Part shown: positions 36,301 through 46,487 of the stretch, piece after piece | Layout: the number at the start of each line of letters is the position of its first letter | Position numbering within the stretch: the stretch's first letter is position 1 | Assembly (NCBI RefSeq): GCF_910592395.1 | Contig: NC_088308.1 | Location: forward strand, 1-64,000 | Length of the DNA stretch: 64,000 bases | Source: Lineus longissimus | Taxonomy: Eukaryota > Nemertea > Pilidiophora > Heteronemertea > Lineidae | Direction of reading: 5' to 3' | The notes under the pieces: generated by a model | What the model was told of the DNA's origin: nothing | Seen by the model: only the letters and a program-made list of their open reading frames with translations | Databases searched by the model: none | Position numbers and translations under genes: made by a program

Positions 36301-36389
36301 CTCAATCGACAACTGAGACGGCCTACCATGAAAAGCAGTCGAGGTCTTTCAAGGCGCTGGAGGATTCCGTGGGAGCATCTGATTTCTAA
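21397..36389 (+). CDS. PDZ protein of the PDLIM/ZASP type, without LIM domains (eight exons)
   Basis: Exons: 21397-21507, 28639-28787, 30048-30126, 30319-30586, 31135-31887, 32796-32867, 34144-34687, 36200-36389. Junctions are GT-AG and phases agree throughout, giving about 721 aa with every exon. PDZ spans residues about 5-86: carboxylate loop PWGFRLQGG, then [20 protein letters not shown]. Exon 7 is Pro-rich and ends with a clear ZM motif ([20 protein letters not shown]). Exon 8 has [11 protein letters not shown] and [11 protein letters not shown] and stops at once after VGASDF. ALP/ZASP proteins link alpha-actinin to PDZ ligands at Z-discs and stress fibres; that role is inferred. Exons 5 and 6 are phase 1-1 and can be skipped, giving about 446 aa. 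No LIM exon was found before the next gene. The start ATG has a good context (gatcATGG). Confidence 0.9.
24064..25215 (+). pseudogene. Decayed non-LTR retrotransposon (endonuclease and reverse transcriptase)
   Basis: Several frames in order recall an AP-endonuclease plus reverse transcriptase protein. Seen are [19 protein letters not shown] (endonuclease N-part), [19 protein letters not shown] and [14 protein letters not shown] (endonuclease C-part), then [12 protein letters not shown] (RT motif near 24716), [16 protein letters not shown] and [11 protein letters not shown], and a C-terminal WRDRNIS and TEIET part. Frame shifts and a missing YADD region show it is dead. It lies in intron 1 of the plus-strand PDZ gene. 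Confidence 0.75.
27535..27960 (+). pseudogene. Decayed duplicate of cassette exon 5, in intron 1
   Basis: The sequence begins with the same acceptor as exon 5 (CCCTCGTTACAG|CCGAAACTAAATA) and, after an inserted MITE, continues with a diverged copy of its first ~190 nt. The frame at 27741-27962 reads [20 protein letters not shown] then [19 protein letters not shown]. Exon 5 reads [20 protein letters not shown] then [19 protein letters not shown]. It ends in a stop near 27960. Splicing it between exons 1 and 2 would split the PDZ domain, so it is taken as a non-functional duplicate. Confidence 0.75.
27551..27730. mobile_element. 180-bp TIR element (MITE) inserted in the exon-5 duplicate
   Basis: Imperfect terminal inverted repeats of about 28 bp: left TACAGTAGACCCGCTCTACT then AAGGACACC, right (minus strand) TACAGTGAATCCTCTCTTAG then CGGACACC. 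They are bounded by TA on both sides, as in Tc1/mariner-type insertions. Internally 'gtccttaatagagaggt' is repeated. It interrupts homology to exon 5 exactly after CCGAAACTAAA. Confidence 0.8.
29535..29994. repeat. 230-bp head-to-tail tandem duplication
   Basis: 29535-29764 and 29765-29994 appear identical by eye, both starting TTGGTTGCCAAAGAAATCCA and ending CTGTTTTCTTGAAATG. The duplication ends about 50 bp before exon 3 of the plus-strand PDZ gene. Near-identity points to a very recent event or an assembly duplication. Confidence 0.9.
31135..31887 (+). CDS. Cassette exon 5 of the plus-strand PDZ gene: His/Tyr/Asp-rich repeats
   Basis: The 753-nt exon (251 codons) follows acceptor CCTCGTTACAG and precedes donor GTAGGA. 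It is phase 1 at both ends, so exon 4 can splice to exon 5, 6 or 7 in frame. The protein is built from short repeats: first ~13-aa units around N-V-S-x-x-[HQ]-R-[YF]-[DA] ([20 protein letters not shown]), then RYD/QYG/HRYD units, ending in [20 protein letters not shown]. It is rich in His, Tyr, Asp, Gln and Gly with almost no aliphatic residues, and is therefore likely disordered. I know no homologous domain. Confidence 0.8.
32796..32867 (+). CDS. Cassette exon 6 of the plus-strand PDZ gene (72 nt)
   Basis: A pyrimidine-rich tract (TTTTCTTTGCTGGTCC) and acceptor GAACAG precede it and donor GTGAGC follows. It is phase 1-1 and encodes [20 protein letters not shown] then NKY. It was found only by splice signals and phase fit, and is too short for an open-frame scan. 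The Tyr/Pro/Lys composition fits the linker of this protein. Confidence 0.6.
36200..36389 (+). CDS. Terminal exon 8 of the plus-strand PDZ gene: DUF4749 core and stop
   Basis: Acceptor GCCTTACAG, entry phase 2. It encodes [17 protein letters not shown] and [18 protein letters not shown], then TAA at 36387-36389. ALP/Enigma proteins normally continue from here to one or three LIM domains; this one stops five residues after the conserved block, like short LIM-less ZASP isoforms. No donor was seen just before the stop. Confidence 0.88.
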
Positions 36390-37290
36390 TTGAAATGACA
36401 CCATGACACATAGGGACATTTCCAAAAGCATTTCCCAACATAACTGGACTCTGAATGTATTCATGATTGGATTTCATACAAATATTCAATTCTGAACAAA
36501 TCACGCTTGGCCCATGATGAGACAGCCAGAAGATGACAACCATAGTCTTGAGCCAGGTGCAGACTCCATCCAGAATACCAAACATAGGTCAAGACGCATG
36601 CGCATTTGTTGTTGCTCTGTTTGACTTCCGGTAGGATGTTGCTATGACGAACTACGACAAATATAATGATTGGTATTTTGAATCTGAGGAAATGACGATG
36701 GTCAATAGATGGCGCATCATATGGCGTTGTACATACACAATAGAACATGAAAGGGAATGTAGGTAGTTAGAACTATTTATTAAAGAAAGATACATGTTAA
36801 CGTTGTTAAGATATTTTGTCCGGCCATCTTACGGTCAATTTTTCGAACTTTAACGCAAGATGGCCACATCAGCTGATGGGCTAGAGTTAACCATTTATAA
36901 TTATTGTAACATAGACACGATGTATTAAACTTTCATTGCCTTATATGTGTGGCTGATTAAGTCTATTCAATGGGATGGTGCTATATACATCATAAATATA
37001 AACCAAACTAACTGCCGACATCGAACAACACCAAGAAGTTTCGATGCAGCAATGTTTCTAATTTTTGCTTGACGTACGTACGCAAGGCATGATGTCCAGG
37101 CCATGTTCCAAACCCTTTTGTTTTCGTCGCCATATCGGTACGAGATATGAAACCCTCGGGTTGACTGACTACGTGTTATTTGTTTATTTATTTCTGTTTA
37201 TTCTCTAACTTATTCATAGCAGTAACTTCACCACGAACGCTGAATCCTAGGGACTGGAACATAGCTGTGTAGTTGATGAAATAAAATGAA
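36390..37290 (+). promoter_or_regulatory. 3' untranslated region and polyadenylation signal of the plus-strand PDZ gene
   Basis: A canonical AATAAA lies at 37280-37285, about 900 bp after the stop, and no earlier canonical hexamer was noticed. No gene is seen inside this interval. The site is probable, not proven. Confidence 0.45.
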
Positions 37291-37479
37291 ACAAAAATCC
37301 CCAAACAAACGCCTTGACTATCTTTATTGACGTGTTGCTCTGGTCTGAGTTGTTGAAAATAGATATCTCACAAAGAATATATCGGCAGTTTAAAAATCAA
37401 CTCTAGGAAACGCCAAGACCGTGCAAAGTTAGTAACGTGGTAACATGTATGTTAAAGGACGGCGTTTGAAACCAGGCCA

Positions 37480-37720
37480 AACCTAACCCAGGTTGAAAGA
37501 CAAAAGTCCACAATTGGTACACCCATCAAGGAGGTGAAACGCGCATATTCAAAGCTGCGGCAGCATGACCTATTATGGCGCGACTGAAACTTGAATAGTC
37601 CTAACGAGTGAGATCCTTGGAGGTCTCACTGTTCTTCTAATCGGCTCCAATCATGAACACAGAGATTGAGAAGCGGGTCAACAGATTTGAGATGAGCTGC
37701 TAGAAACAGGAGACCAGCGG
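37480..37720 (+). pseudogene. 3' fragment of the same non-LTR retrotransposon family
   Basis: 'caaggaggtgaaac', 'caaagctgc', 'atggcgcgactg' and 'acagagattgag' line up, in the same order and at similar spacing, with the end of the retroelement at 25060-25220. It is a 5'-truncated, decayed copy lying between the PDZ and SDR genes. Confidence 0.6.
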
Positions 37721-38555
37721 CACCCAACTTTCACTCTAGTAAATGTCCCATTCCACGAACATCCATTTGTCCTCCGACCAGATCGTCCAAACAGTTCAGT
37801 GTGTTGTACTGTATTGGATATCGCGTACGAAGAGTGTCATCTTGCAGGGCACAGAAGAGGGTAGCCGACGACGCGGCGGACCAAAAGAAAGTCCAGTGGC
37901 CTGATCCGCCTTACTAAGGCCAATAGAACCGGGTGTCGCCTCAGAGTCGGATATGCGAGGTGTCGCCACATTGCTGCGTGACACGGTGTAAATGGGTGAT
38001 AATCATGCTGGAATGTCGATGAACAATACAACGAGCTACCCTTCATGAGGTCGTAACATGTCCACCGTTGTGACAACGCCTCTTTGGTATACAAAATGTA
38101 CATGCATATTGTTGATGGTTACGACAAGTTCTGTTAATGAGTTTGCTGGCTGTCACAGAGTAATATCAATTCCGTCCTATTTTATTGATAGGCCAATGGT
38201 CAATAATTGTAACAATTATCATACTTCGGTCGTTACAATGGCATTTAACTAACTGCACCACGTTAATGCTGATATCGATATAACCGGGTTTTGGTTTTGG
38301 AGCATGTGAGCAAAGGCATTAATATCACAACTCACGTGAGGTTTTAAGTTCTGTATGGTTTACCAGTGGGAGACGTTTTAGAAACTCCGCCGGGACAATG
38401 TTGAGTAACCTTGTCAAAACAGGGAAAGCTCACAGATTAGGAGGTCAATATCAATGGGGTCAAAGCGTATAGGTCAGTCACGTTTTGACATTTAACCCCA
38501 AACGCAAATGAGATAGTGTGTTGACCACGTCGAATACTTGGCAAATAGCGGCAAG
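37721..38555. other. Intergenic stretch, likely promoter of the SDR gene
   Basis: No supported exon on either strand. The final part must contain the promoter or 5' untranslated sequence of the SDR gene starting at 38556. No clear TATA element was seen at a suitable distance. Confidence 0.35.
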
Positions 38556-41206
38556 ATGGGCGCCAAATGGTTAGGAGTAGTAACCGCTTTCATAATCTGT
38601 TACATCGGCTATGCCTGGATCGACCGATTTGACCAGAGTAAGTTGGTTTTGACTCTTGAATCGTTGTTGCGAATCTCATTGCTATGCAACTTACCTCCTC
38701 ACATGGTAAGGTCAGCAGCTTACACGGTTGTTCCATGGGATATCTTCGCCTTGACGACTGCGGACATACGGCATAAGCAGTGACAATGGGATAGTGCTTC
38801 AGCCAAAATGGAAAAGAAGTCCGTGCATCCCATGACCAGTGTGGTTTGTCCCTGTGAATACCCCATCTACTCAGCGGAGTTTGCTCCACTCAATAGTAAC
38901 ATCCACAGTTCTCACTCTATTAGCGTCTCCTGTGTCGTTTTAGAGTTTGTGCGAGGTAAGCGCGTCCTGGTGACCGGAGCCAGCGCAGGGATCGGAGAGA
39001 GTGTAGCTTACCACTACGCGAGGATGGGAGCAACGGTCCTGGTTTCAGCAAGGAGAGAAGCCCTGCTCAAAAAGGTACCTTTTGTCCAGGGAAACGGACT
39101 CAATTCCAAGCAACTCATGTTTCTCACACGGAAGGGGTCGGTGTTTTGCTAGCCATGGCATGGCACCAGGTGCACGAAAAGAACTCATGCATCCATCGGA
39201 GAAGTGACATTACACTGGCTGCATCACAAGCGATGTGTGCGTGTTCAATAAGTTCCCCAAGATGGTCGAATTATGAATCAGACATGACTTTAGACCACGT
39301 TGCTCCAGACGGTCAAGGCCTCCACCACCATGTTACTAAGGTAACTTTAACTCCTTTTGCCAGGTTGTTGCCAAATGTCAGGAACTGAGTGGTGGAAAGG
39401 AACATTACTACATTACATCGGACATGTCTAAACTTGAAGACACGGAGAACGTTATAAAGGTAAGACCATGTTGTCTAACATGTATCTTACATGTTATGGA
39501 CGGTCTTGTACAATACATTATCATCCCTTGGTGATAGGGGTTGTGAGTAATCACGACAGAGTTGAAGAATTGTTTCATTCGGAAAATGCACGGCCGGTTG
39601 ACGAGATCCAAATTCCAGTCACGGCCCTGCAGCACATAAGTTTCCGCCGAATCTATATCACGCACTCACAAGTACTACTTCCTGAAAGAATCGGCGAAAA
39701 AGTTGATCCATGCAGCTGGGTCAACTTTGAGAGCTTTATATGACTTAGTAAGATTGTTTGATATCTTCAGGCAGCTGAGACCATGCTCGGTGGACTTGAC
39801 ATCCTCGTGTTGAATCACATCGCACCTTACACGATGGGATACTGGACAGGCAGAGACAATCTCACAACCATTAACTATAAGACAACCGTCAACTTCTTAT
39901 CCTACGTCCACCTGTTCTCCCACGCGCTGCCCTTATTGAGAAAGTCACCAGGGAGTAGTGTGGTCGTCGTCTCATCTCTGCTGGGTGAGTAGAAAGGATC
40001 GTCGATTGGCCTTCCGAAGACGGAGTCACTTGGCCAAAAGCTTATAAATCGTCCACAAAATCACTTAACGCGCCTAAGAGGAGAAATAATAGCCGGATAA
40101 TCACATCTCCAAGTGCGGGGCGAACACTAAAGTAGAAGAACCCATCAAGCACTGGCGGGGTCCTTCCATCCAAGCCTGGTGTGCGCAGAAACTGATTTCC
40201 TTATGTCATGATACTTTACCAAAACCACGGTGGTCGTGCACAACTGAGGCTCAACTGAGGTTCAAGCACATCGGTCTTTCCTTTATTGAGGCGACAATAC
40301 AAGCGTTGGATGACTGTGCCAACTTTCATCTGATCCCCTATTTATTCACACACTTGACAAGTTTCCTTGGCTCTCCCGTCCAGAGCGACTACGCAGCGAC
40401 CAAGTTTGCTATAAACGGTTTCTTCACAAGCCTCAGAGGAGAGTTTCACCTCCAAGAAGATGATATCTCCATTACAATATGCTATTTGGGACCAATCGGT
40501 TAGTAGCTAGAAATGTCTCTAGATCAGAGCTACCCCGAAGTCACTGGGTCTTTATTGCACCGAGTAAGAAATGAGAAGGGGCGAAATGGGAATAAGGGGC
40601 GAAATGGAAATAAGGGGCGAAATGGGATAGGGACGAATTCGCTAGGGACGAATTCGCTAGGGGCGAAATGGAAATAGATGGGGGAAATGAGAAGGGTCAA
40701 AGTGGGAAGGGGCGAATTAGTCGCACACAATTTTCTGTCCCATCACCAAGGCCCGTCCACTTGGCACGTCACGGTCAAGTTTGGAGAGAGAGATGACCAG
40801 GGTCCTCGATTGACGACGTGGCGATCTAAGGCTGCAGCTAGGGGGCCGGTTGCAGCCCCATCTTCATTCCTCAATATTAATGTTTTTGTGCTCGGATAAA
40901 CAAGTAAGTGATGGACACCTCTTTCTTCTCTTCTAAGCCACCAAGATGGGACTAGCAATTCTGGCGAACCGAGGTACATTTGGTCCCAAAGTCTTTGAAG
41001 ACATGGTTCTAATGGACCAAGACGAAGCAGCCCTCGCAGTCGTCAAATCAGCAGCGATAAAGGAAAACGAACTTTACTATCCATATCTAATTAAACTTTG
41101 TACTTTCCCTGGCATGAAGGAATTAGCAATACGAATGAGTTATTCAGGATTCAAGCAAGCAGTGGAGAACACGAAGTATAACAGATATGTCCACTCAGGC
41201 AAATAA
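38556..41206 (+). CDS. 11-beta-hydroxysteroid dehydrogenase 1-like short-chain reductase
   Basis: Exons: 38556-38637, 38944-39074, 39364-39459, 39771-39984, ~40304-40498, 40938-41206 (about 328 aa). An N-terminal hydrophobic helix (LGVVTAFIICYIGYAWI) suits an ER-membrane anchor. The classical SDR cofactor motif is VLVTGASAGIG. Then come LDILVLNHI with the structural Asn, VVVVSSLLG with the catalytic Ser, and DYAATKFAINGF with the Tyr-x-x-x-Lys pair, so the active site is complete. AYHYARMGATVLVSARR and VNFLSYVHL match the HSD11B1/HSD11B1L branch. It should use NADP(H) on a ketone or alcohol, possibly a steroid; the substrate is unknown. The acceptor of exon 5 is uncertain: the only in-frame AG found (40303) adds about 15 residues to a loop, whereas the better-looking AG at 40361 is out of frame. 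The stop overlaps a polyadenylation hexamer. Confidence 0.9.
40560..40710. repeat. Short degenerate repeat, GGGGCGAAATGG core
   Basis: About eight imperfect ~18-bp units ('aaggggcgaaatgggaat', 'gggacgaattcgcta') lie in the last intron of the SDR gene. There is no coding value. Confidence 0.8.
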
Positions 41207-41211
41207 ATAAA
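41202..41211 (+). promoter_or_regulatory. Overlapping polyadenylation hexamers at the SDR stop codon
   Basis: The sequence GGCAAATAAATAAAG contains the TAA stop (41204-41206) and two overlapping AATAAA hexamers at 41202 and 41206. If used, the 3' untranslated region would be only ~15-30 nt. Confidence 0.5.
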
Positions 41212-42161
41212 GTGTATCAAAATATTGTTATGTCATGACTGGTATAAGCCCGACAGTATGCGTTACACTTCGGACAGAGTGGACTAGCCTCGTCCGGTCG
41301 CTTGGTACTAGGAAAGATGGTCAGGATGACGAAATGCATAGGAGTCTAGTGCACGTAGGTCCATAGACCCCTCTCTTCACAGGATGAGTAGGTCTACAGA
41401 ACAAGCTTGGTACGGTCTTGCTGCATGCATCTTGGCGGGGCAACTGAGAAGCATTGTGATCACTACGTTGCCTAGAATGACCTGTGTCCTAATAATTCTC
41501 CTTGCCGACTTGCCGGCAGTTAATACAATGACGGTAGATCGGCATGACAACTCTCAGGATTCATGGACATCCCTCCTGGCTGTCTCCAGGATGATCAGCC
41601 GAGCAGACGGATGACACAATATCAAGGCGAGGACAGGATGTTTGCCCCCCCCCCCCCCCGACCACGGCTGCAATCGGATGCCACCATCATGTTAGGCCTA
41701 CGAACTAAGCACATTTCGACAAAAGAGACACAATCTCGGGGTTTAACAGACATGTCGTAGCCTAACACGAGCGAGCCCGAGTTATACAGGGTGTCCCAGA
41801 AAAAAGGGAATCCTGTGAAAAAGGGTTAATATGACCAACTCGAGAGTCATATCACTATAGCAATGGGTTTTCCATAAAATAGGAGCAATATGCTTTCCAA
41901 TGACACCTTGATGACATTGCTCCGATCACGCATCACTGATCAGTTCACTGCGTCCGGAGTGTAAGTTTTCCCGAATTTCCAGGCAAAGTCGGACGGTTTG
42001 CCCCAACTCCCGGTTACAGCGGAATGAGTCAATCCATGTTTATCAATAATCACGGCCTACACGGAAATAGTAAAAAAGTCTATCAACAGAAAATAAAAAA
42101 TCTAGAATTCACACATTGGTGCATAATTCTATTTATTCCAGCTTTTATCACATATTTCAAC
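41212..42161. other. Interval between the SDR gene and BUD31
   Basis: No supported coding exon. It contains a poly-C run near 41645-41660 and a mariner-like terminal repeat at 41785. The BUD31 promoter and any 5' untranslated exon should lie near its right end. Confidence 0.4.
41785..41812. mobile_element. Mariner-type terminal repeat, single end
   Basis: TACAGGGTGTCCCAGAAAAA preceded by TA is the common end of mariner/IS630-like elements. No matching inverted end was found nearby, so only a remnant is claimed. Confidence 0.45.
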
Positions 42162-44095
42162 ATGCCGAAGGTGAAAAGAAGTAAGAAACCGCCACCAGAT
42201 GGTTGGGAACTCATCGAACCGACTTTGGACGAATTGGATCAGAAAATGAGAGAGGGTAAACGTGCAAAAATGATATGGCAAATTTTGCAAAAATATTTGT
42301 TTCTGTCTTCCTTGTTTCTTTATTCAAAATACGCATGTATGACGTACACAAGTATATGGATGAACCTGTTTACGGTTATAAGCCCAAGGGCAACAGTAAG
42401 TAATTACAATGAACAATATCGAATCGATTAGATATCGATCCTCCAATGTAAGGCAAGAGTTTGCTTACGAACAGTGTCTGACATGTCAGAGGTAGGCCTA
42501 CAATGCCATGGCAAATTGGCAATGCTGTACAGGTCACTGATGTACACAAAACTCGCTTATCTAGAGGAATTAAATAACCTAACTTGAACGATGAAAACAT
42601 ATATTCAACACATGATCACATCAACAGTTCTAAATTATCTGTTTTCGACTTGATGTAAAAAGGAAAAAAATCACAAAAAGTTGAGAATATTTTGTCATGA
42701 CCATGTGACCAAATATTCTTTTTTTAAATAATTTCTCTTTTGAAATGATTTCAGCTGAAACAGATCCTCATGAAGGCAAACGAAAGGTAGAAGCTCTGTG
42801 GCCAATTTTTAAGATCCATCATCAGAAGTCTCGCTACATTTATGATCTATTCTATAGAAGGCATGCTATCAGTAGAGGTGAGATATAGCTTTACTTTAAA
42901 AGGCATGCTATCAATATCAGTAGAGGTGAGATATAGCTTCACTTTAAAAGGCATGCTATCAGTAGAGGTGCGATATAGCTTTACTATAGAAGGCATGCTA
43001 TCAGTAGAGGTGAGATATAGCTTCACTTTAGAAGGCATGCTATCAGTAGAGGTGTGATATAGCTTTACTATAGAAGGCATGCTATCAGAAGAGGTGAGAT
43101 ATAGCTTTACTATACAAGGCATGCTGTGACATTGATGATTGGTGATAAGCTGACTACCTGGGCAAATCATGATGATTAATGTCAGTCCGATGAACGGAAA
43201 TACATGTACCTTCAGTAAGCAGCAAGTTTTGCCTTTGAATGTGCAGTAATTGGTTGACAAAAGCAATATAATTCCTCCATGTTTGGCACAGACTCTGCAG
43301 TAACTATATAACCTGGTAAAACTCTATTCTGACTTATTTGGTCTTGTTCCAATTTCAGAATTGTATGATTATTGTCTCAAAGAGAACATTGCCGACAAGA
43401 ACCTCATAGCCAAATGGAAGAAGCAGGGATATGAAAATCTGTGTTGCCTACGATGCATTCAAGCCAGAGATACAAACTTTGGAACGAACTGTATTTGTCG
43501 GGTCCCGAAAGCCAAGTTGGAGGAAGTAAGTGGTAGACAACCTGAGAAACAAAAAATTGTTTGACACATTGGCATTCTTTCAATCATTTGACCTAATCAG
43601 TTCGGCAATAGTTTGCAGTTGTATCCTTCTATTCTACAGTTCTAAATTGTGAGATGGAACTTCCGGAATTTTGAAATAGTCAGTTGAGACTTGAGCGTCA
43701 TATCACTGTAAACAATATTGGGTGATCTGAAATGTAATGAAGAAGAAAACCGAACGTCCCACAGAAAACCTACACTGTCGAAGAAAGTTGCCCTCTGTAT
43801 CATATACATCAGTCAAGTGTCCTTGGAGCGGGACTGACCTGGAATCTAACCCGGAATTTCGGGGGTTACAGGTGCTGATGTTTCCACTGCACTACTTAAC
43901 TCTGACAGTTCTTTATGTAGACTTTATTTCTGTACTTCAAGAGAGGTATTCAGAATTGCAAGTGTTAATGGTGCCAACCTCGGATTTGCCTGGATCAGGA
44001 TATCAAATGAACGTCTTTTAAAATCTCATTATTTTCTTTTACAGGGCAAGATTGTTGAATGCGTACATTGTGGATGTCGTGGATGTTCAGGATAG
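42162..44095 (+). CDS. BUD31: BUD31 homolog, spliceosome (G10/Cwc14) protein
   Basis: Exons: 42162-42255, 42755-42877, 43359-43525, 44045-44095. They join to a 144-codon protein nearly identical to vertebrate BUD31, the same length as the family. The N-terminus is [20 protein letters not shown], then [11 protein letters not shown]. The middle has [19 protein letters not shown]. The C-terminal zinc-binding part has [17 protein letters not shown] and [12 protein letters not shown], with all Cys/His positions present. BUD31 is a core factor of the activated spliceosome, and its start and stop are unambiguous. Donor sites are GTAAAC, GTGAGA and GTAAGT. The donor of exon 2 sits inside a 42-bp minisatellite that repeats the exon-intron junction. 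AATAAA at 44883-44888 is a likely polyadenylation signal. Confidence 0.97.
42856..43131 (+). repeat. 42-bp minisatellite made from the BUD31 exon 2/intron 2 junction
   Basis: The real exon end (GGCATGCTATCAGTAGAG, then donor GTGAGATATAGC) is followed by five further copies plus a partial sixth. Donor variants are GTGAGA (three), GTGCGA and GTGTGA; one copy has a 6-bp insertion. Each copy retains the last 18 nt of the exon, the donor and about 20 nt of intron. In the BUD31 frame every downstream donor would follow an in-frame TAG (GAG ATA TAG), so only the first donor gives full-length protein. Confidence 0.93.
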
Positions 44096-45892
44096 GACTC
44101 AAAAAGGACTTTATTTGACAGAGGAAGTCCCACAAATCTGAAGGCTGAAATAGCAGCCTAACGCCTGCTTGTTGAAATGGAAAGTAACACTCAGGCTGTT
44201 GCAATAGCAACCACCATTTATGTGTTATTTGCATTGGCAATCCGATTGTGGTTGGTTGCAAGTCTAGTGGAGTATGTTAATGAGAAATGTTTCTGTACGG
44301 ACGTATGTCGCCTCCATAAGTGAATAATGGTACTGGTATCTTGATCGACTACATTGCTTTGATTTAAACCACAGCTGGTCGTTCTTTTGGGTGAAAAAAT
44401 CCAGAGCACAAATTGTTCTTTTATGCAGGGTTCAGCTGTATTGTTTTTCACATCTTTCTATTATCAGGCCATTTCACTCGATACATACTTACTGCCTGTT
44501 TTACGAAATCAGTTGAATGGGGAAGTCAGTTGTATGTGACTTTATTCTACCATGGTTGACCTTCCAAGATGTTTAAATGTTGTCTGATTGGTAGTATGGC
44601 AGAAAAGGTTGAGGACCATGTGTCCACAGAGTTTTTAAAAGATTTTATGAGTGGACATTTGAAAACATGTCAACTATCAGTGTATTTCAAATTTGTGGCA
44701 GTGAATTATGAAATGTTCTACAAGCTGGTATTGAGGAGACCAGAGGGAAGAACGTCAATGAAGTCGATCATTGATGAAATCTTGGAAGTGCACTGTTGAA
44801 CAACAAATATTGAAAATCTAAGGGAAATAGGGAGTGGAATGCAGGTGATTTCCACCAAATTGACTGAACATGAATTGAAAAAAATAAACTATTTTATATG
44901 AAAATTGTCCATGTTTTAATCTTCTTCACTACCTTCCTCAGACCAACCATTGATTTGGCTCTTCGCGACCCGGAATATTAGAGAAGCAGTTACTCGACTT
45001 GCAAGTATTCCTTCTGGGGGTCGGCTCCCATACTACCAAGCCTCTTGAAGTAGAAATGTATCCTGGGTGTGGGGTCACTCCATGGAGATGTCTTCATTCG
45101 TGAGAGAATAAGCAGATGAGCAATTTCAATAACCAGATTTTACTGCGTGATCCGCAAGTGGGCAGGTATTTTTAGTTTAACACCGTTGGCAGCTTTCAGG
45201 CTTCCCCTCTCAATTTAATCTGGTTAGTGTATGTTGGCTGGCACCTGTTCAGTCAGATTTCAACGATACTGTTGGAGCTATGGAACCCAATGTGTGGAGC
45301 TTGCTTGGTAAGAAAGTGTCAAGATCCCCCCCCCCTTCCACACAGCCTGCATCTCTCTAAACACATCCACCACACAGCAACAGACACTTGTAAGGACAAG
45401 GCTGTAATGTCACTCGACATGACTGGCTTTCTCTGCATTCACTTCATCATGCCATTGGGTAATCCTAGTGATTCAAGTCTTCAGCTGGAAACATAATGAA
45501 GCTATGTGCTTGCCCTGCAAGACTCATTTCTACAATGCCCCACAGTGGTGTATTGGACATGTTGGCTCATGATGTTCATTCTGCAAGAAAGTGGATATTC
45601 ATTAACACGTGCAAGACGGTGCTATAAAAAAGACCTCTGGTCACCTTAAAGGAGAGAGAACAAACAAGAGCTCTGCAAAATGACTTGTATTTTATTCATC
45701 ATGATAATAGTGTTATTGACCAGAAGAACTAGTGATGCAAACAGACATTCCTTCCTTTCACATGAACCCACATCAAAACTGTCGCAGAGTATGTTTCACT
45801 CATGCGGTCAAAAAAACATCTTCATCATGGAAACTTGTAGTCCACATCAATATTAATACCACCATTTTGAGGGTTGCTCATAGATCGACTGT
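44096..45892. other. BUD31 3' untranslated region and intergenic stretch
   Basis: After the stop the BUD31 3' region probably extends to the AATAAA at 44883-44888. A 76-codon open frame at 44569-44799 lies inside it and has no recognisable domain. From 44900 to 45892 no exon is supported. Confidence 0.45.
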
Positions 45893-46235
45893 TTAAAGGG
45901 AACTGAAACCGCCAAGCCAGTTCGTATGACCTCGTTTTCAATTCCCGCGTATCCGGTGATCAGAACGAGGCATGAATGAAACATGGCGCCTAGCTGTCAA
46001 TCATTGAGTGACGTCACTACTATGGAATTTACTACGAAAACTCATGAATGAAAGATCGCATGACTCACGTGATTCTCACCTGATTCTCAATAATAACAAA
46101 TTGAACTGCGCATGCTCGGGCACTGGGGGCGGAGCTACAAATCTGAACTCGAATAGGAAGTTGGCAGTTTGACTTTCTCGGGCGGTGAAAGTGGAAAAGT
46201 TGAATAAATCGCTCGGCGGTTCCAGTTCCCTTTAA
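45893..46235. mobile_element. 340-bp TIR element (MITE)
   Basis: Terminal inverted repeats: left TTAAAGGGAACTGAAACCGC then CAAGC, right (minus strand) TTAAAGGGAACTGGAACCGC then CGAGC. There is no coding capacity. The flanks are TTTAA-like, so a TTAA-type target is possible but not clear. Confidence 0.8.
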
Positions 46236-46487
46236 GCAGCAGTGCATGTACTTATTTGATGTGGTCTAGCTGATATCATAAAATACATGTACAACTGTGT
46301 GCTGATCATGCAAAATATCTTGGTTGTTCCAGAGAAAGCTGGCTACATGCATCATACAACCATATAGTTGGCCAATGTCCCAACCAAGTCCACAATGCCA
46401 CCAAGTGATTAGTGGCTAATAGGTAATTCCAAGTACATGGAGTTGGCTGAGAACAGTGAAAGACATTCCCAGCTTGATTGGTCCACA

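Noticed and set aside
36400-38500. LIM-domain exons downstream of the plus-strand PDZ gene
   Set aside because: Read on both strands for paired Cys/His spacing; none found before the SDR gene.
44569-44799. 76-codon frame downstream of BUD31
   Set aside because: Lies in the probable BUD31 3' untranslated region; no recognisable domain or splice sites.
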